Shown piece by piece: positions 1 to 8,029 of a stretch of 64,000 nucleotides of DNA. The notes beneath the pieces were generated by a model. It had not been told where the DNA came from. It made no database searches and saw nothing but the letters and a program-made list of their open reading frames with translations. The stretch is taken from contig JBMORG010000029.1 in the NCBI GenBank assembly GCA_049322355.1, positions 62,001 through 126,000 of the forward strand. The letters are read 5' to 3'. This DNA is from 0-14-0-80-60-11 sp049322355. Lineage in GTDB: Bacteria; Desulfobacterota; Desulfobaccia; Desulfobaccales; 0-14-0-80-60-11. The first letter of the stretch is position 1, and each line of letters begins with the position of its first letter. Position numbers and translations under genes: made by a program.

Positions 1-77
1 TGCAGATTCTTAATCAAGGTTGGGGTTATGGGCGGTTAACTTGCGGGGAAGCAGGCCATATCAAGGGGGTTTAAGAT

Positions 78-506
78 TTATTTCCAACCGGCGACCTCGT
101 AGCCTTTTTCCCGAAGGCATTGTTCCACCAGGCGACGCTGCTCCGGGTCGAGGTCCCGACTTTTAAAGTTGAGCAGCCCCCGGAGGAAACCGCCGGTACC
201 GCCCCCGGCTGCTCCCATGGCTGCGCCTCTCCCGGCGCTGCCCACCACTGCCCCAGCCGCTGCGCCCACTGCGGCCCCGGTTGCGGCTCCCAAGCCGGTG
301 GACCTGGCAATTTTACCGGCTTGGCTGGCCCCCAGCTTTCCTTCGGCGGCCTGTTGCAGGCAGTCGTCGATTTCCTGCTGAGCCGCAACCGTCCCCACTT
401 CCTGCAACCTGGCATTGGGATAAAGGACAGGGCGCTTGGCGGCGCAGGCCAGGCTCGAAACCAGGATAAGAGCCACCAGCAAGACCCGCAAAAGTTCTTT
501 GATCAT
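78..506 (-). CDS. Glycine-zipper lipoprotein
   Basis: A 142-residue exported protein. It begins with a hydrophobic signal segment ending in a lipobox-like LAC (cysteine about residue 21), so it is probably lipid-anchored. Residues about 65-105 are a run of small residues in GxxxG-like spacing (GAATGAAVGAAAGAVVG), typical of glycine-zipper outer-membrane or envelope proteins that pack as transmembrane helices. The last 30 residues are charged and contain a cysteine. It lies downstream of the secreted protein at 585-962, with a terminator between them. The exact role is unknown; the envelope location is inferred from the signal and zipper. Confidence 0.75.
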   Translation of the reverse strand: MIKELLRVLLVALILVSSLACAAKRPVLYPNARLQEVGTVAAQQEIDDCLQQAAEGKLGASQAGKIARSTGLGAATGAAVGAAAGAVVGSAGRGAAMGAAGGGTGGFLRGLLNFKSRDLDPEQRRLVEQCLREKGYEVAGWK

Positions 507-542
507 ATAAAACGCCTTATTGGTCGATTCCGGTTAAGTAAA

Positions 543-567
543 ACCGGAGGGTTTACCACCCTCCGGT
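543..567 (-). terminator. Rho-independent terminator
   Basis: A perfect 9-bp stem (ACCGGAGGG/CCCTCCGGT) with a 7-base loop. Read on the minus strand it is followed by TTTTACTT. It sits directly after the stop of the 585-962 gene and separates it from the lipoprotein gene. Confidence 0.75.
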
Positions 568-584
568 CCGTCCTATTCCCAGGC

Positions 585-962
585 CTAATGCCAACCTGGC
601 CTCCAGTGGGGGCGATGCTGGCGGTTGGGATGATAATACCGGTTGTTGTGAGCATATCGGTAAGCGTTGCGGTCAACGTGGCTCTGCATACGCATCAGCC
701 GGGCCCGTTCGACCCGATCCAGTCGGCCGTCTCTCATCATCCTGGACTCAGCCATTTGTACGTGCTTCTGCTGGTTTTGGAGACGGTGGAATTCTCCGGG
801 AGTCAGTTGCCCTGATCGGGGTCCATGGTAGGAACCAATCGGCTGGCTCATTGCCGGTCCGCACTTGAAGGGGCCGCGGGGGTTAGCCAAAGCTGGGAGA
901 CTGCCCAAAATGATCACACCCATCACTAGGCCGGCCATAATACCTTTGGTCCACGTTTTCAT
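585..962 (-). CDS. Secreted His/Arg-rich small protein
   Basis: A 125-residue protein with a clear Sec signal peptide (MKTWTKGIMAGLVMGVIILG then a cleavage site near ALA-N, residue 26). The mature part has an RSGQLTPGEFHRLQNQQ segment and a repeat-like DGRLDRVERARLMRMQ segment, then a C-terminus very rich in His, Tyr, Asn and Arg. The LTPGE and DGRLD segments resemble short helical motifs seen in small periplasmic stress or metal-associated proteins, but no family is assigned with certainty. The start is supported by a GGAGGA ribosome site eight or so bases upstream. The His-rich tail suggests metal or nucleic-acid contact; this is inference. Confidence 0.7.
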   Translation of the reverse strand: MKTWTKGIMAGLVMGVIILGSLPALANPRGPFKCGPAMSQPIGSYHGPRSGQLTPGEFHRLQNQQKHVQMAESRMMRDGRLDRVERARLMRMQSHVDRNAYRYAHNNRYYHPNRQHRPHWRPGWH

Positions 963-1445
963 TGCTCAGTCCTCCGGGTTACTTCAGGAAATCCAGCGCT
1001 GAATGTCCTCGATGATTTCCCACCCCCAGGGGTGGTCTTGCCTTCATTGAATTTGACTGACGACCGGGGCAAATGTTAAGGAGCGAAATTTTACTGTTGG
1101 TGTTAAGGTGCCCAAAAAATTTTTTTTCACCAGTTATGTTTTTCAGTGTGCAATGACGTTACAGAGGGGCACCCGGAAACCGGACTTGGGATTTTCGACC
1201 CTGGATATTTATTTCTGAGCGAGGGAAGAACCAGTTAAACTTCTAAGTATGAGGATCTTCTAAAAATTTTTCCCTGAGAAAACCCACAGGCTTGGGAAAA
1301 AGACAGGGTGTAAGGATTAGAGTCCGCCACAGAATTTATCAAATTCTCTATCGTACCGATAACCTAAACACCAGAGGACATTGACGCATACCACTTCTCA
1401 AGAATCTAATTAATTATGATCGGATGCAATGGAACGGAATAGGTC
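963..1445. other. Intergenic region, no gene seen
   Basis: No open frame with coding character in either strand. It carries the upstream region of two divergent genes (585-962 minus, 1446-2540 plus) and becomes A+T-rich near 1100-1130 and 1250-1270. A TTGACG hexamer at 1381-1386 with TCTAAT at 1405-1410 is a weak promoter candidate for the HD-GYP gene. Confidence 0.5.
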
Positions 1446-2540
1446 ATGACTTCAATCTACCGAGAATTTATGAAAACGAGAGAAGCCATTCTGGCTCTGA
1501 AGCCGTCTGTAAGAGTCGAACCGGAAGACCACAAGAGTGCTAAGCGGAAGAACTTGTATCACAAGAATAAAAGAGGAATCCTCTCAAGCGTCTTTGTCAA
1601 CATCCAGGATGGCATGAGTATCATGGACTTAGACTTTAATATTATCCAAGTTAACCCTTCTATGGAAAAATGGTACCCGCATGCTATGCCGCTTGTAGGG
1701 AGAAAATGCTTTGAAGCTTATCAAGGACAAAGCATGCCGTGCAGGCCTTGTCCAGCGCAACGAGCTATTATCACCGGGAAAACTCACTTTGAAACAGTAG
1801 CTTGGAGAGGAAGCACGGGCAACCCCTTGGGATGGCTGGAAGTTTACTCATTTCCCTGGCGGGATTATCGCGAAGGAAAAATAATAGGGACGATCAATTA
1901 TCTCCGTGACATCACCTATCGCGTACGAGTCGAGGAGGAACGAGAAGATAGTTTAAAGAAAGTGCAAAAGACGTTGGATGGGACCGTGACTGCCTTAGCC
2001 TCTCTTTCAGAAAAAAGGGATCCATATACGGCCGGCCATCAACAGCGAGTTGCGCAGCTTGCCTGTGCAATAGCTCAAGAAATGAAATTGTCGCAAAACG
2101 TAATTGAGGGGCTAAAAGTGATCGGTTGCCTTCATGATATTGGAAAGATGGCTATTCCAGCGGAATTACTTTGTAAGCCTTGTAAATTGAATAAAAATGA
2201 ATTTAACATTATAAAAGTTCATCCTCAAAATGCTTTTGATATATTAAAAGACATAGAATTTCCATGGCCGGTGGCAAAGGCTATATTGCAGCACCATGAA
2301 AGACTAAACGGATCAGGGTATCCTTCAGGGTCATCGGGAAATGATATTATTTTGGAAGCACGGATCTTAGCAGTGGCAGACGTAACAGAAGCCATTACCT
2401 CACACAGGCCTTATAGGCCTGCTTTGGGGGTGGAGAAAGCCCTGCAGGAAGTCTCGCAGAACAGTGGTTTTCTATACGACCAAAATATTGTTGATGCCTG
2501 TTTAACGCTATTTAAGAAACGGTCTTTTGATTTCAAATAA
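1446..2540 (+). CDS. PAS domain / HD-GYP phosphodiesterase
   Basis: A 364-residue cytoplasmic signalling protein. Residues about 45-160 form a PAS-type sensor with a Cys-rich loop (CFEAYQGQSMPCRPCPA), a form common in PAS domains of anaerobes. Residues about 175-345 form an HD-GYP domain: HDIGK near residue 230 and HHERLNGSGYP near residue 283 supply the metal ligands and the GYP signature. Such proteins hydrolyse cyclic di-GMP. There is no receiver domain and no membrane segment, so the input is probably a soluble ligand or redox state sensed by the PAS domain. It is a single gene, A+T-richer than its neighbours. Confidence 0.88.
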   Translation: MTSIYREFMKTREAILALKPSVRVEPEDHKSAKRKNLYHKNKRGILSSVFVNIQDGMSIMDLDFNIIQVNPSMEKWYPHAMPLVGRKCFEAYQGQSMPCRPCPAQRAIITGKTHFETVAWRGSTGNPLGWLEVYSFPWRDYREGKIIGTINYLRDITYRVRVEEEREDSLKKVQKTLDGTVTALASLSEKRDPYTAGHQQRVAQLACAIAQEMKLSQNVIEGLKVIGCLHDIGKMAIPAELLCKPCKLNKNEFNIIKVHPQNAFDILKDIEFPWPVAKAILQHHERLNGSGYPSGSSGNDIILEARILAVADVTEAITSHRPYRPALGVEKALQEVSQNSGFLYDQNIVDACLTLFKKRSFDFK

Positions 2541-2652
2541 TGCCGCAGTGGTGAGGTGAGGATGACGGGAACATTGGAGACTTTCACGCCCATTTTAAAG
2601 GAGCCTCCCCCCCCCAGGAATTTTCTATGGATAGATTCTATTGAGCCGATCT

Positions 2653-3366
2653 TCAATTCTCTGTAACCTTTAATTTGGTAAGCTCTCGAAAACGCCTCGC
2701 CATATCGGGCCCCCTGGCCTCTTCGTGTTTAAAAAAGACGCTAGCCTCCTTCCACTTCTGCGCCAGGATCTTTCCCAGCCATTGTTCCAAATCAGCATCC
2801 GTATATTTGGCCCGGCGGAGGCGGACATAACCCCATGACGCGGTGGGAATAATCTCAACGGCCGGATTGTCATCGGCATCCGCAAAACATATGCTGCATC
2901 CCGTTCCGCGCAGGAGCTCCGTGATTTCCCCCTCGAGCCAAGATGGATGGCGGAACTCGAAAGCGCAGGAGATCTGGCCAGGAATCAGAGCGAGAAAATT
3001 CTCCAGCGCCAGGCGGTCGGCACGGAAACTCTTGGGAAACTGAAAGAGGACCGGACCCAGTTTTCGCTCCAGGATTGACAATGTCCTGAAGAGGTACTCG
3101 GTCTCCTCGCCCACTTCCCGCAATCGCTTCACATGCGTAATGATCTGCGGCGCTTTGATTGCAAAAACAAAATCGTCGGGGACCTGTTCCGCCCAGGAGG
3201 TCAGAACCTTTTCAGTGGGCATATGATAGAAGGTATTATTGATCTCTACTGCGGTAAAGCGTTCCGCATAGAAGCGCAGCATTTCGTTGGGTGAGATCTT
3301 GGCAGGATAGAATGTGCCTTTCCATTCCTTGTAGCTGTACCCGCTGGTGCCGACCAAGATTTTCAT
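2653..3366 (-). CDS. DUF72 family protein (YecE-like)
   Basis: A 237-residue DUF72 protein with the family's N-terminal GTSGYSYKEWKGTFYP motif, the EINNTFYHMP segment and the conserved WAEQVPDDFVFAIKAP segment, predicting a TIM-barrel-like fold. The catalytic function of the family is not settled. It is the last gene of the minus-strand end-joining cluster, 65 bp after the LigD ligase gene, so it may be co-transcribed. Length is usual for the family. Confidence 0.88.
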   Translation of the reverse strand: MKILVGTSGYSYKEWKGTFYPAKISPNEMLRFYAERFTAVEINNTFYHMPTEKVLTSWAEQVPDDFVFAIKAPQIITHVKRLREVGEETEYLFRTLSILERKLGPVLFQFPKSFRADRLALENFLALIPGQISCAFEFRHPSWLEGEITELLRGTGCSICFADADDNPAVEIIPTASWGYVRLRRAKYTDADLEQWLGKILAQKWKEASVFFKHEEARGPDMARRFRELTKLKVTEN

Positions 3367-3430
3367 ATTTAACGGTCCTGAAGTGTTTGCTCCGCCCAGG
3401 CTGGAAAGCCTGCGCTGCCACTTGATCAGA

Positions 3431-5026
3431 TCAAATTTCCTCAGGCTTTTCCCTTACCACCTCCCGGGCGTTCTTATCTTTGCGCATCCGGGAGAATACT
3501 GGGTGTCTCATCAATCCGCCTTCGGTCCAGCCGGCGAAAGTAACTTCGCAGACCAGTAGCGGCCTTACCCAGGTCACCTGGGTGTTGGGAGTCGGATTTA
3601 TTTTAAAGGGGCATTCTTTCTGGATCAGCGGCTGCAATCTCTCATATAGTTTCTTCAGGTTTTCTGCTGCGAATCCGCCTCCCGAATGACCGATGTAAAC
3701 CAGTTCGTCCCCGGCAAACGCCCCTAAGACCAGGCTTCCGAAATATTTCCTCCCTCCTTTGGGTTCTGTGAATCCCGCGATCACTCCTTCCTGAGTGAAC
3801 CGCGTCTTGATTTTCAACCACTGACGGCTCCTGGTGCCCATCCGGTAGGAGCTTTGCGAATGCTTGGCGACGATGCCCTCAAGTCCTTTTTCTTTGACGA
3901 CTTGGAAAAATAGAGTGCCCTCTTGCCAGACGTGATCGCTGAATTTTATGTTCCCCACGGCGGGTAGAATTTTTTGAAGGAGTTCTTTTCTCCTGACCAG
4001 GGGCAGATGCGTCAAATCGCGGCCGTTGCAGAACAGGATATCAAAGACATAGTAGAGCAGATGGCCTCTGCCGGTTGCTGGGTAATTCTGCAGCATTTGG
4101 AAATCCGGACGTCCTTGCTGGTCCACGACGACTATTTCGCCGTCCAGAACCGCCTCAACCCCGAATTTTCGCAGCGATTCGGTAATGGGGGAAAACTTTT
4201 GATTAAGGGAGATTTGGTTCCGGGTGTAAAGGAAGACTTGGCCGTCCTGGATTTCGGCCAGGGCCCGGTAGCCGTCCCATTTCACCTCAAAGAGCCATTC
4301 CGGACGATCAAACGGGGCCTCAACCAGGGTTGCCAGCATGGGCTTGATGCCGTGGGGCATCGGTTTGACCGGGGCGTTCTGCAGGTCTTCGCTTTCCAAC
4401 ACTTCGCCGAGACGGATTTGATTTATCTTTTTCCGGCGAGAGGATTGCTTCTGGTTCGCGGCAGAAATTTCCTCCAGAGTTTTATGAGAGACTACCGATC
4501 GGTTCTCCCGGAGAATATCCCCCTTGGTTGCGTAGCCGTCTTTTTTCTTCAACAACAGCCATGACTTCTCATCCTTGGCCGTTCTGATCAGGGCGAATTC
4601 GCCCCGAAGCTTTTCTCCCGCCAGCACAAACTTGAAGTTCCCTTTTTTCAATCCCGCCAGCAGCAGTCTCTCGCTTTCCTCTCGATCTCTGGCGGCAGGG
4701 TGCTGATAAAAGCCCCGGTCCCAGACGATGACGCTGCCGGCGCCGTAGTTGCCCTCCGGGATAACCCCCTCAAAATCCTGGTAATCCAGAGGATGGTCTT
4801 CGACCATAACCGCCAGCCGTTTTGAGGCAGGGTCGAGCGAGGGCCCCCTCGGCACCGCCCAGCTCTTCAGCACCCCTTCCAGCTCCAACCGAAGATCATA
4901 ATGCAGCCGCCGGGCCGCGTGCTTCTGAACCACGAAAATGAGGTGGTTCCCGTTATGCCGAAGGCCTGGTTTCGGTTCGGGAGTCTTATCGAACTTCCGT
5001 TTGGCTTCATATTCCTTCAATGCCAT
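3431..5026 (-). CDS. ligD: DNA ligase D, 3'-phosphoesterase plus ATP ligase
   Basis: A protein of about 531 residues that joins broken DNA ends in bacterial non-homologous end joining. Residues about 27-150 are the 3'-phosphoesterase module (QKHAARRLHYDLRLELEG, VEDHPLDYQDFEG, IPEGNYGAG). It trims 3'-phosphate and ribonucleotide ends. Residues about 215-525 are the ATP-dependent ligase core with the adenylated lysine in EVKWDGYRA (about residue 246) and a C-terminal OB fold (GRKYFGSLVLGAF). The polymerase module usually fused in LigD is absent here and lies in the next gene upstream. An in-frame TTG lies nine bases upstream of the ATG chosen; neither has a convincing ribosome site. Confidence 0.92.
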   Translation of the reverse strand: MALKEYEAKRKFDKTPEPKPGLRHNGNHLIFVVQKHAARRLHYDLRLELEGVLKSWAVPRGPSLDPASKRLAVMVEDHPLDYQDFEGVIPEGNYGAGSVIVWDRGFYQHPAARDREESERLLLAGLKKGNFKFVLAGEKLRGEFALIRTAKDEKSWLLLKKKDGYATKGDILRENRSVVSHKTLEEISAANQKQSSRRKKINQIRLGEVLESEDLQNAPVKPMPHGIKPMLATLVEAPFDRPEWLFEVKWDGYRALAEIQDGQVFLYTRNQISLNQKFSPITESLRKFGVEAVLDGEIVVVDQQGRPDFQMLQNYPATGRGHLLYYVFDILFCNGRDLTHLPLVRRKELLQKILPAVGNIKFSDHVWQEGTLFFQVVKEKGLEGIVAKHSQSSYRMGTRSRQWLKIKTRFTQEGVIAGFTEPKGGRKYFGSLVLGAFAGDELVYIGHSGGGFAAENLKKLYERLQPLIQKECPFKINPTPNTQVTWVRPLLVCEVTFAGWTEGGLMRHPVFSRMRKDKNAREVVREKPEEI

Positions 5027-5077
5027 ATCAGTCAATCCGCAAGGCGGGAAAGCGAAGCTTATTCCGCCATCAGCATC

Positions 5078-5980
5078 TCATAGCGGCAGCTTCTGCTTTT
5101 TCATGAGCACTTCGGCAAAGAGGTCTCCATGTTTTTCGGCCCGCCTCACGGCCTCCGAATAGATGACCTGCAATCTTTCCGGGTTGCCTTGCCCGGATAG
5201 TTTCTCCAATTCCTTCCAGGCCAATGGAAAGGAGACCACGGGTTTTTCTCTGGCCCTGAGCGAATAAACGCAGATCATCGTCTTGTCAGAGTCGTTTTGA
5301 GACCAGTTGATGAAAACCCTGCCTATCCGGTATTCTTTCGCCATTTTGGCGGTCACCAGATCCGGATAATTTTTCTGCATTATTTCCGCCACGGCTTTGG
5401 AAAAGGTTTTGGTATGCTCGAAGGTCGTCTCGGGGCGGTTCAAGGGGACATAGACATGGAGCCCCTTTTGCCCAGAGGTTTTCACATAGCTGGCCAGTTG
5501 CAATGGTGTGAGCAGTTCCCGCAGGATCAGCGCTACCCTGGCGCAGGTGCAAATGTTTGCTGGCTCGCCGGGATCGAGATCAAAGACCATGAAATCGGGT
5601 ACCCCGGGGGAAGCAACCCGGGCCAGCGGTACGTGCAGTTCCAGGGACGCGAGGTTCTCTACCCACATCAGGGTGGAGAGATCGTTGACCAGGCAGACTG
5701 TCATTCGCCCGCCATCGTTCCTGGGGATCTCCTCGGTTTTTACCCAGGAGGGACGGTGAGAAGGACAACGCTTCTCGAAAAAAAACTCCCGGTTCACTCC
5801 TTCGGGATAGCGCTTTAAAGTCAGGGCCCGATCATGCAAATGGGGCAGGATGAACGGGGCGATCTGGCGGTAGTAATCCAGGATTTTGGCCTTGGTGAAA
5901 CCATAGGAGGGATAAAGGTCCTTTTCAAGGTTCGCCAGAGAGAGTCTTCTCCCGGCGATTTCGACCACTGTGCGGCTCAC
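5078..5980 (-). CDS. LigD-type primase-polymerase (stand-alone)
   Basis: A 300-residue archaeo-eukaryotic primase-superfamily polymerase, the PolDom of LigD, encoded alone. It fills gaps and adds nucleotides at Ku-bound breaks. The catalytic acidic motif is FDLDPGE at residues 134-138; the nucleotide-binding SGQKGLHVYVPL is at 169-180; the third aspartate is in INWSQND near residue 230. The GTG start overlaps the Ku stop codon as GTGA, so translation is coupled with the upstream Ku gene. A split between polymerase and phosphoesterase-ligase genes is known in several bacterial groups. Confidence 0.92.
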   Translation of the reverse strand: MSRTVVEIAGRRLSLANLEKDLYPSYGFTKAKILDYYRQIAPFILPHLHDRALTLKRYPEGVNREFFFEKRCPSHRPSWVKTEEIPRNDGGRMTVCLVNDLSTLMWVENLASLELHVPLARVASPGVPDFMVFDLDPGEPANICTCARVALILRELLTPLQLASYVKTSGQKGLHVYVPLNRPETTFEHTKTFSKAVAEIMQKNYPDLVTAKMAKEYRIGRVFINWSQNDSDKTMICVYSLRAREKPVVSFPLAWKELEKLSGQGNPERLQVIYSEAVRRAEKHGDLFAEVLMKKQKLPL

Positions 5981-6843
5981 CGGTTCTTCTTCACCTGTCG
6001 CATACCCTTCCTGACCTTACGCATGCTTTCCTCCAGGGCGGCGATCAGATCGGCGGGACCCTCTCCCGCTGCTTCCTCGGCTTCAGGAGGCTCCACCAGG
6101 GCTTTTTCTTTCTCCATTTTCTTCAGGAGATTCATAATCCGGTTCCGCCGTATGTCCGCATATTTTCCCGGATTGAAATCCGCCAGCATTTTTTTGATCT
6201 TCTCTTTGATGCGGCTTTTTTCTTTGGCTGCGACCTCGCCTTCTTTAGGTGCGATATCCTTGGCCGATAGGATTTCTTCGTGGTAATGCAGGGTGATCAG
6301 TACAAGCGCTCCCTCCGTGCTCTTGACTGCTACCAAATACTCGCGCTCATGCAGCACGAATCTGGCGAGCCCGGCTTTATTGGTACGGCGCATCACTTCG
6401 ACCAGCAGCCTATAAGATTTTTCGCCTCCCTTCAAAGGGATGAGATAATACGGGTGGTCAAAATAGACGGGAGCTACTTCCTTTATATCAATGAACTCGA
6501 CGATCTCGATGGTGCGGCTCCGTTCGGGGGACACGGATTCCAGCTCCTCGTCGGTTATCGGCAGGTATTCCCCGGGGCTGATCTCGTATCCCCGGATAAT
6601 CTCCTCCGGGAGGACCGGCGATTCTTCTTCAGGACAAAACATGGTTCTGGAGAGGGGGGAATAATCTTTGCCGTGGAGCAGGCGAAAAGAGACCCGGCCG
6701 GGATCCACCAGCTTAACCAGCTGCACCGGAATCGCCACCAGGCTGAAACTGATGGTCCCGGTCCAGATTCCGTGCACCGCCGCTTCTTTGCCGCTGCTGG
6801 GCAACGAGTGCGACGCACCGGTATGGGATCGGGAGTTGCTCAT
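5977..6843 (-). CDS. ku: Ku end-binding protein, copy 1
   Basis: A 288-residue bacterial Ku homologue that binds double-strand ends as a dimer and recruits LigD. The N-terminal beta-barrel signature is visible (IWTGTISFSLVAIPVQL). Then come the bridge region (FIDIKEVAPVYFDHPYYLIP) and a Lys/Arg-rich C-terminal tail (VRKGMRQVKKNR) of the kind that contacts DNA and LigD. Its ATG follows the stop of the second Ku gene directly (TAAATG), and its own stop overlaps the polymerase start, so the genes form a tight operon. Confidence 0.92.
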   Translation of the reverse strand: MSNSRSHTGASHSLPSSGKEAAVHGIWTGTISFSLVAIPVQLVKLVDPGRVSFRLLHGKDYSPLSRTMFCPEEESPVLPEEIIRGYEISPGEYLPITDEELESVSPERSRTIEIVEFIDIKEVAPVYFDHPYYLIPLKGGEKSYRLLVEVMRRTNKAGLARFVLHEREYLVAVKSTEGALVLITLHYHEEILSAKDIAPKEGEVAAKEKSRIKEKIKKMLADFNPGKYADIRRNRIMNLLKKMEKEKALVEPPEAEEAAGEGPADLIAALEESMRKVRKGMRQVKKNR

Positions 6844-7614
6844 TTAGGCGACTTTCTTCAGACTTTCTTCCAAAGCCTGCAACAGCTTGTTCGGGGCAGT
6901 ATACTTCAAGGGCCGGGGACGCAGGATCGCAAGTTTTTCCCCGCGCGCCTTTTTATCGATCAAATTTTGCAGTTTCTGCTGATGTTCATTGGTAAATTTC
7001 TGCGGCTCAAAAGGCACGGTCAACTGATTGATCAGATCGCTCGCTATTTTCAGTTCTTTTTCGGACAAAGGGAATTCTTGCAGATTAAGAGATTTTACTG
7101 AAATCATTTCATCGGCATATCGCAGAATATTCAGGTGTAGAATCTTTTCCCTGGCCTCCAGGGCTCCGAAATAAGAACGCTTTCTCATGGTCCAGGTGCA
7201 GATGCCTGCTACTTCCATCTCCTGCAACGCGGCAACCAGAGCGTTATATCCTTTTTCGAGCGTATCAGGCTCCAGGTAGTATACTCTTTCAACAAAGATG
7301 GGATCGATTTGTTCGATTTTGACGAATTCGTGAACCTCCATCTCTCTGCTGCTCTCAGGTTCTGTCTGTTCCAATTCGGAGGGATCGACGAGGATATATC
7401 TGCCCTCCTCCAGTTCAAACCCTTTGACCTGCTCTTCCGCCGGTACCGGCACTTTTTCATACTCACAGACCATCTGCTGCCGCAATCTCACCCCGTCGCG
7501 TTTGTGGAGCAAGTGAAACTGAATCCGGTTTTCCCGGACCGCAGTATGGAGTTTCACCGGCACATCGGTATCCCCAAAGTGGATATACCCTTTCCAGAGC
7601 GTCCTTCCTGCCAC
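6844..7614 (-). CDS. ku: Ku end-binding protein, copy 2
   Basis: A second Ku homologue, 256 residues, first gene of the end-joining operon. It shows the LWKGYIHFGDTDVPVKLHTAV barrel segment, the FVKIEQIDPIFVERVYYLEP bridge and the EKELKIASDLINQL segment. It is clearly divergent from copy 1, so the pair is probably a heterodimer or two specialised homodimers rather than a recent duplication. The ATG has a GGAGG site upstream. Unlike copy 1 it lacks a long basic tail. Confidence 0.92.
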   Translation of the reverse strand: MAGRTLWKGYIHFGDTDVPVKLHTAVRENRIQFHLLHKRDGVRLRQQMVCEYEKVPVPAEEQVKGFELEEGRYILVDPSELEQTEPESSREMEVHEFVKIEQIDPIFVERVYYLEPDTLEKGYNALVAALQEMEVAGICTWTMRKRSYFGALEAREKILHLNILRYADEMISVKSLNLQEFPLSEKELKIASDLINQLTVPFEPQKFTNEHQQKLQNLIDKKARGEKLAILRPRPLKYTAPNKLLQALEESLKKVA

Positions 7615-8029
7615 TGAAAATCCTCCACGGTGTTTTTAAAGCCTAGCTGCTCGTGCGTTTTTAAAAATAATGGTTATAAGATAAGACTCCCCTGAAATCT
7701 CTGTCAAGGGGAGGCGTATTGGCGGCTTTGTTTGAGTTCATCATAAATATTATCCGTTGCTCATGTAGTAGACACCTCCGCAGGAATGCACTCTAATTAT
7801 TCCTCTTCGGCCAAGAAAAAACCCTGAGATAATGTTCGTGTCTTTATGCCCTCGGTTGCCGGGAGCCGAGGGCAGGAGTGCTCAATCTCCTTGGCAATGT
7901 TGATTTTATTATGAATGACTGGGTAATATTTACAAATTAAAAGTCAAGAAATTATCCTCTCACCCGGAAAAATTCAAGATTTGGCCTGAATATCAGTTTG
8001 AATGAGGTTGGCCATGATGAGGTAGATGC
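7615..8029. other. Intergenic region with two hairpins
   Basis: No gene seen. It holds the upstream region of the Ku operon. Two perfect inverted repeats occur: CTCCCCT/AGGGGAG at 7687-7713 and GCCCTCGG/CCGAGGGC at 7848-7873. Neither has a convincing T-tract, so they may be operators, repeats or weak terminators. Confidence 0.45.

Noticed and set aside
120..815. A 231-codon open frame on the plus strand
   Set aside because: It is the complement of two well-supported secreted proteins on the minus strand, with Cys/His/Pro-rich nonsense composition and no ribosome site.
3397..3412. A terminator between the LigD ligase and DUF72 genes
   Set aside because: CAGGCT-GGAA-AGCCTG is a short palindrome without a T-tract. 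It fits a dispersed repeat better and gives no reason to split the operon.
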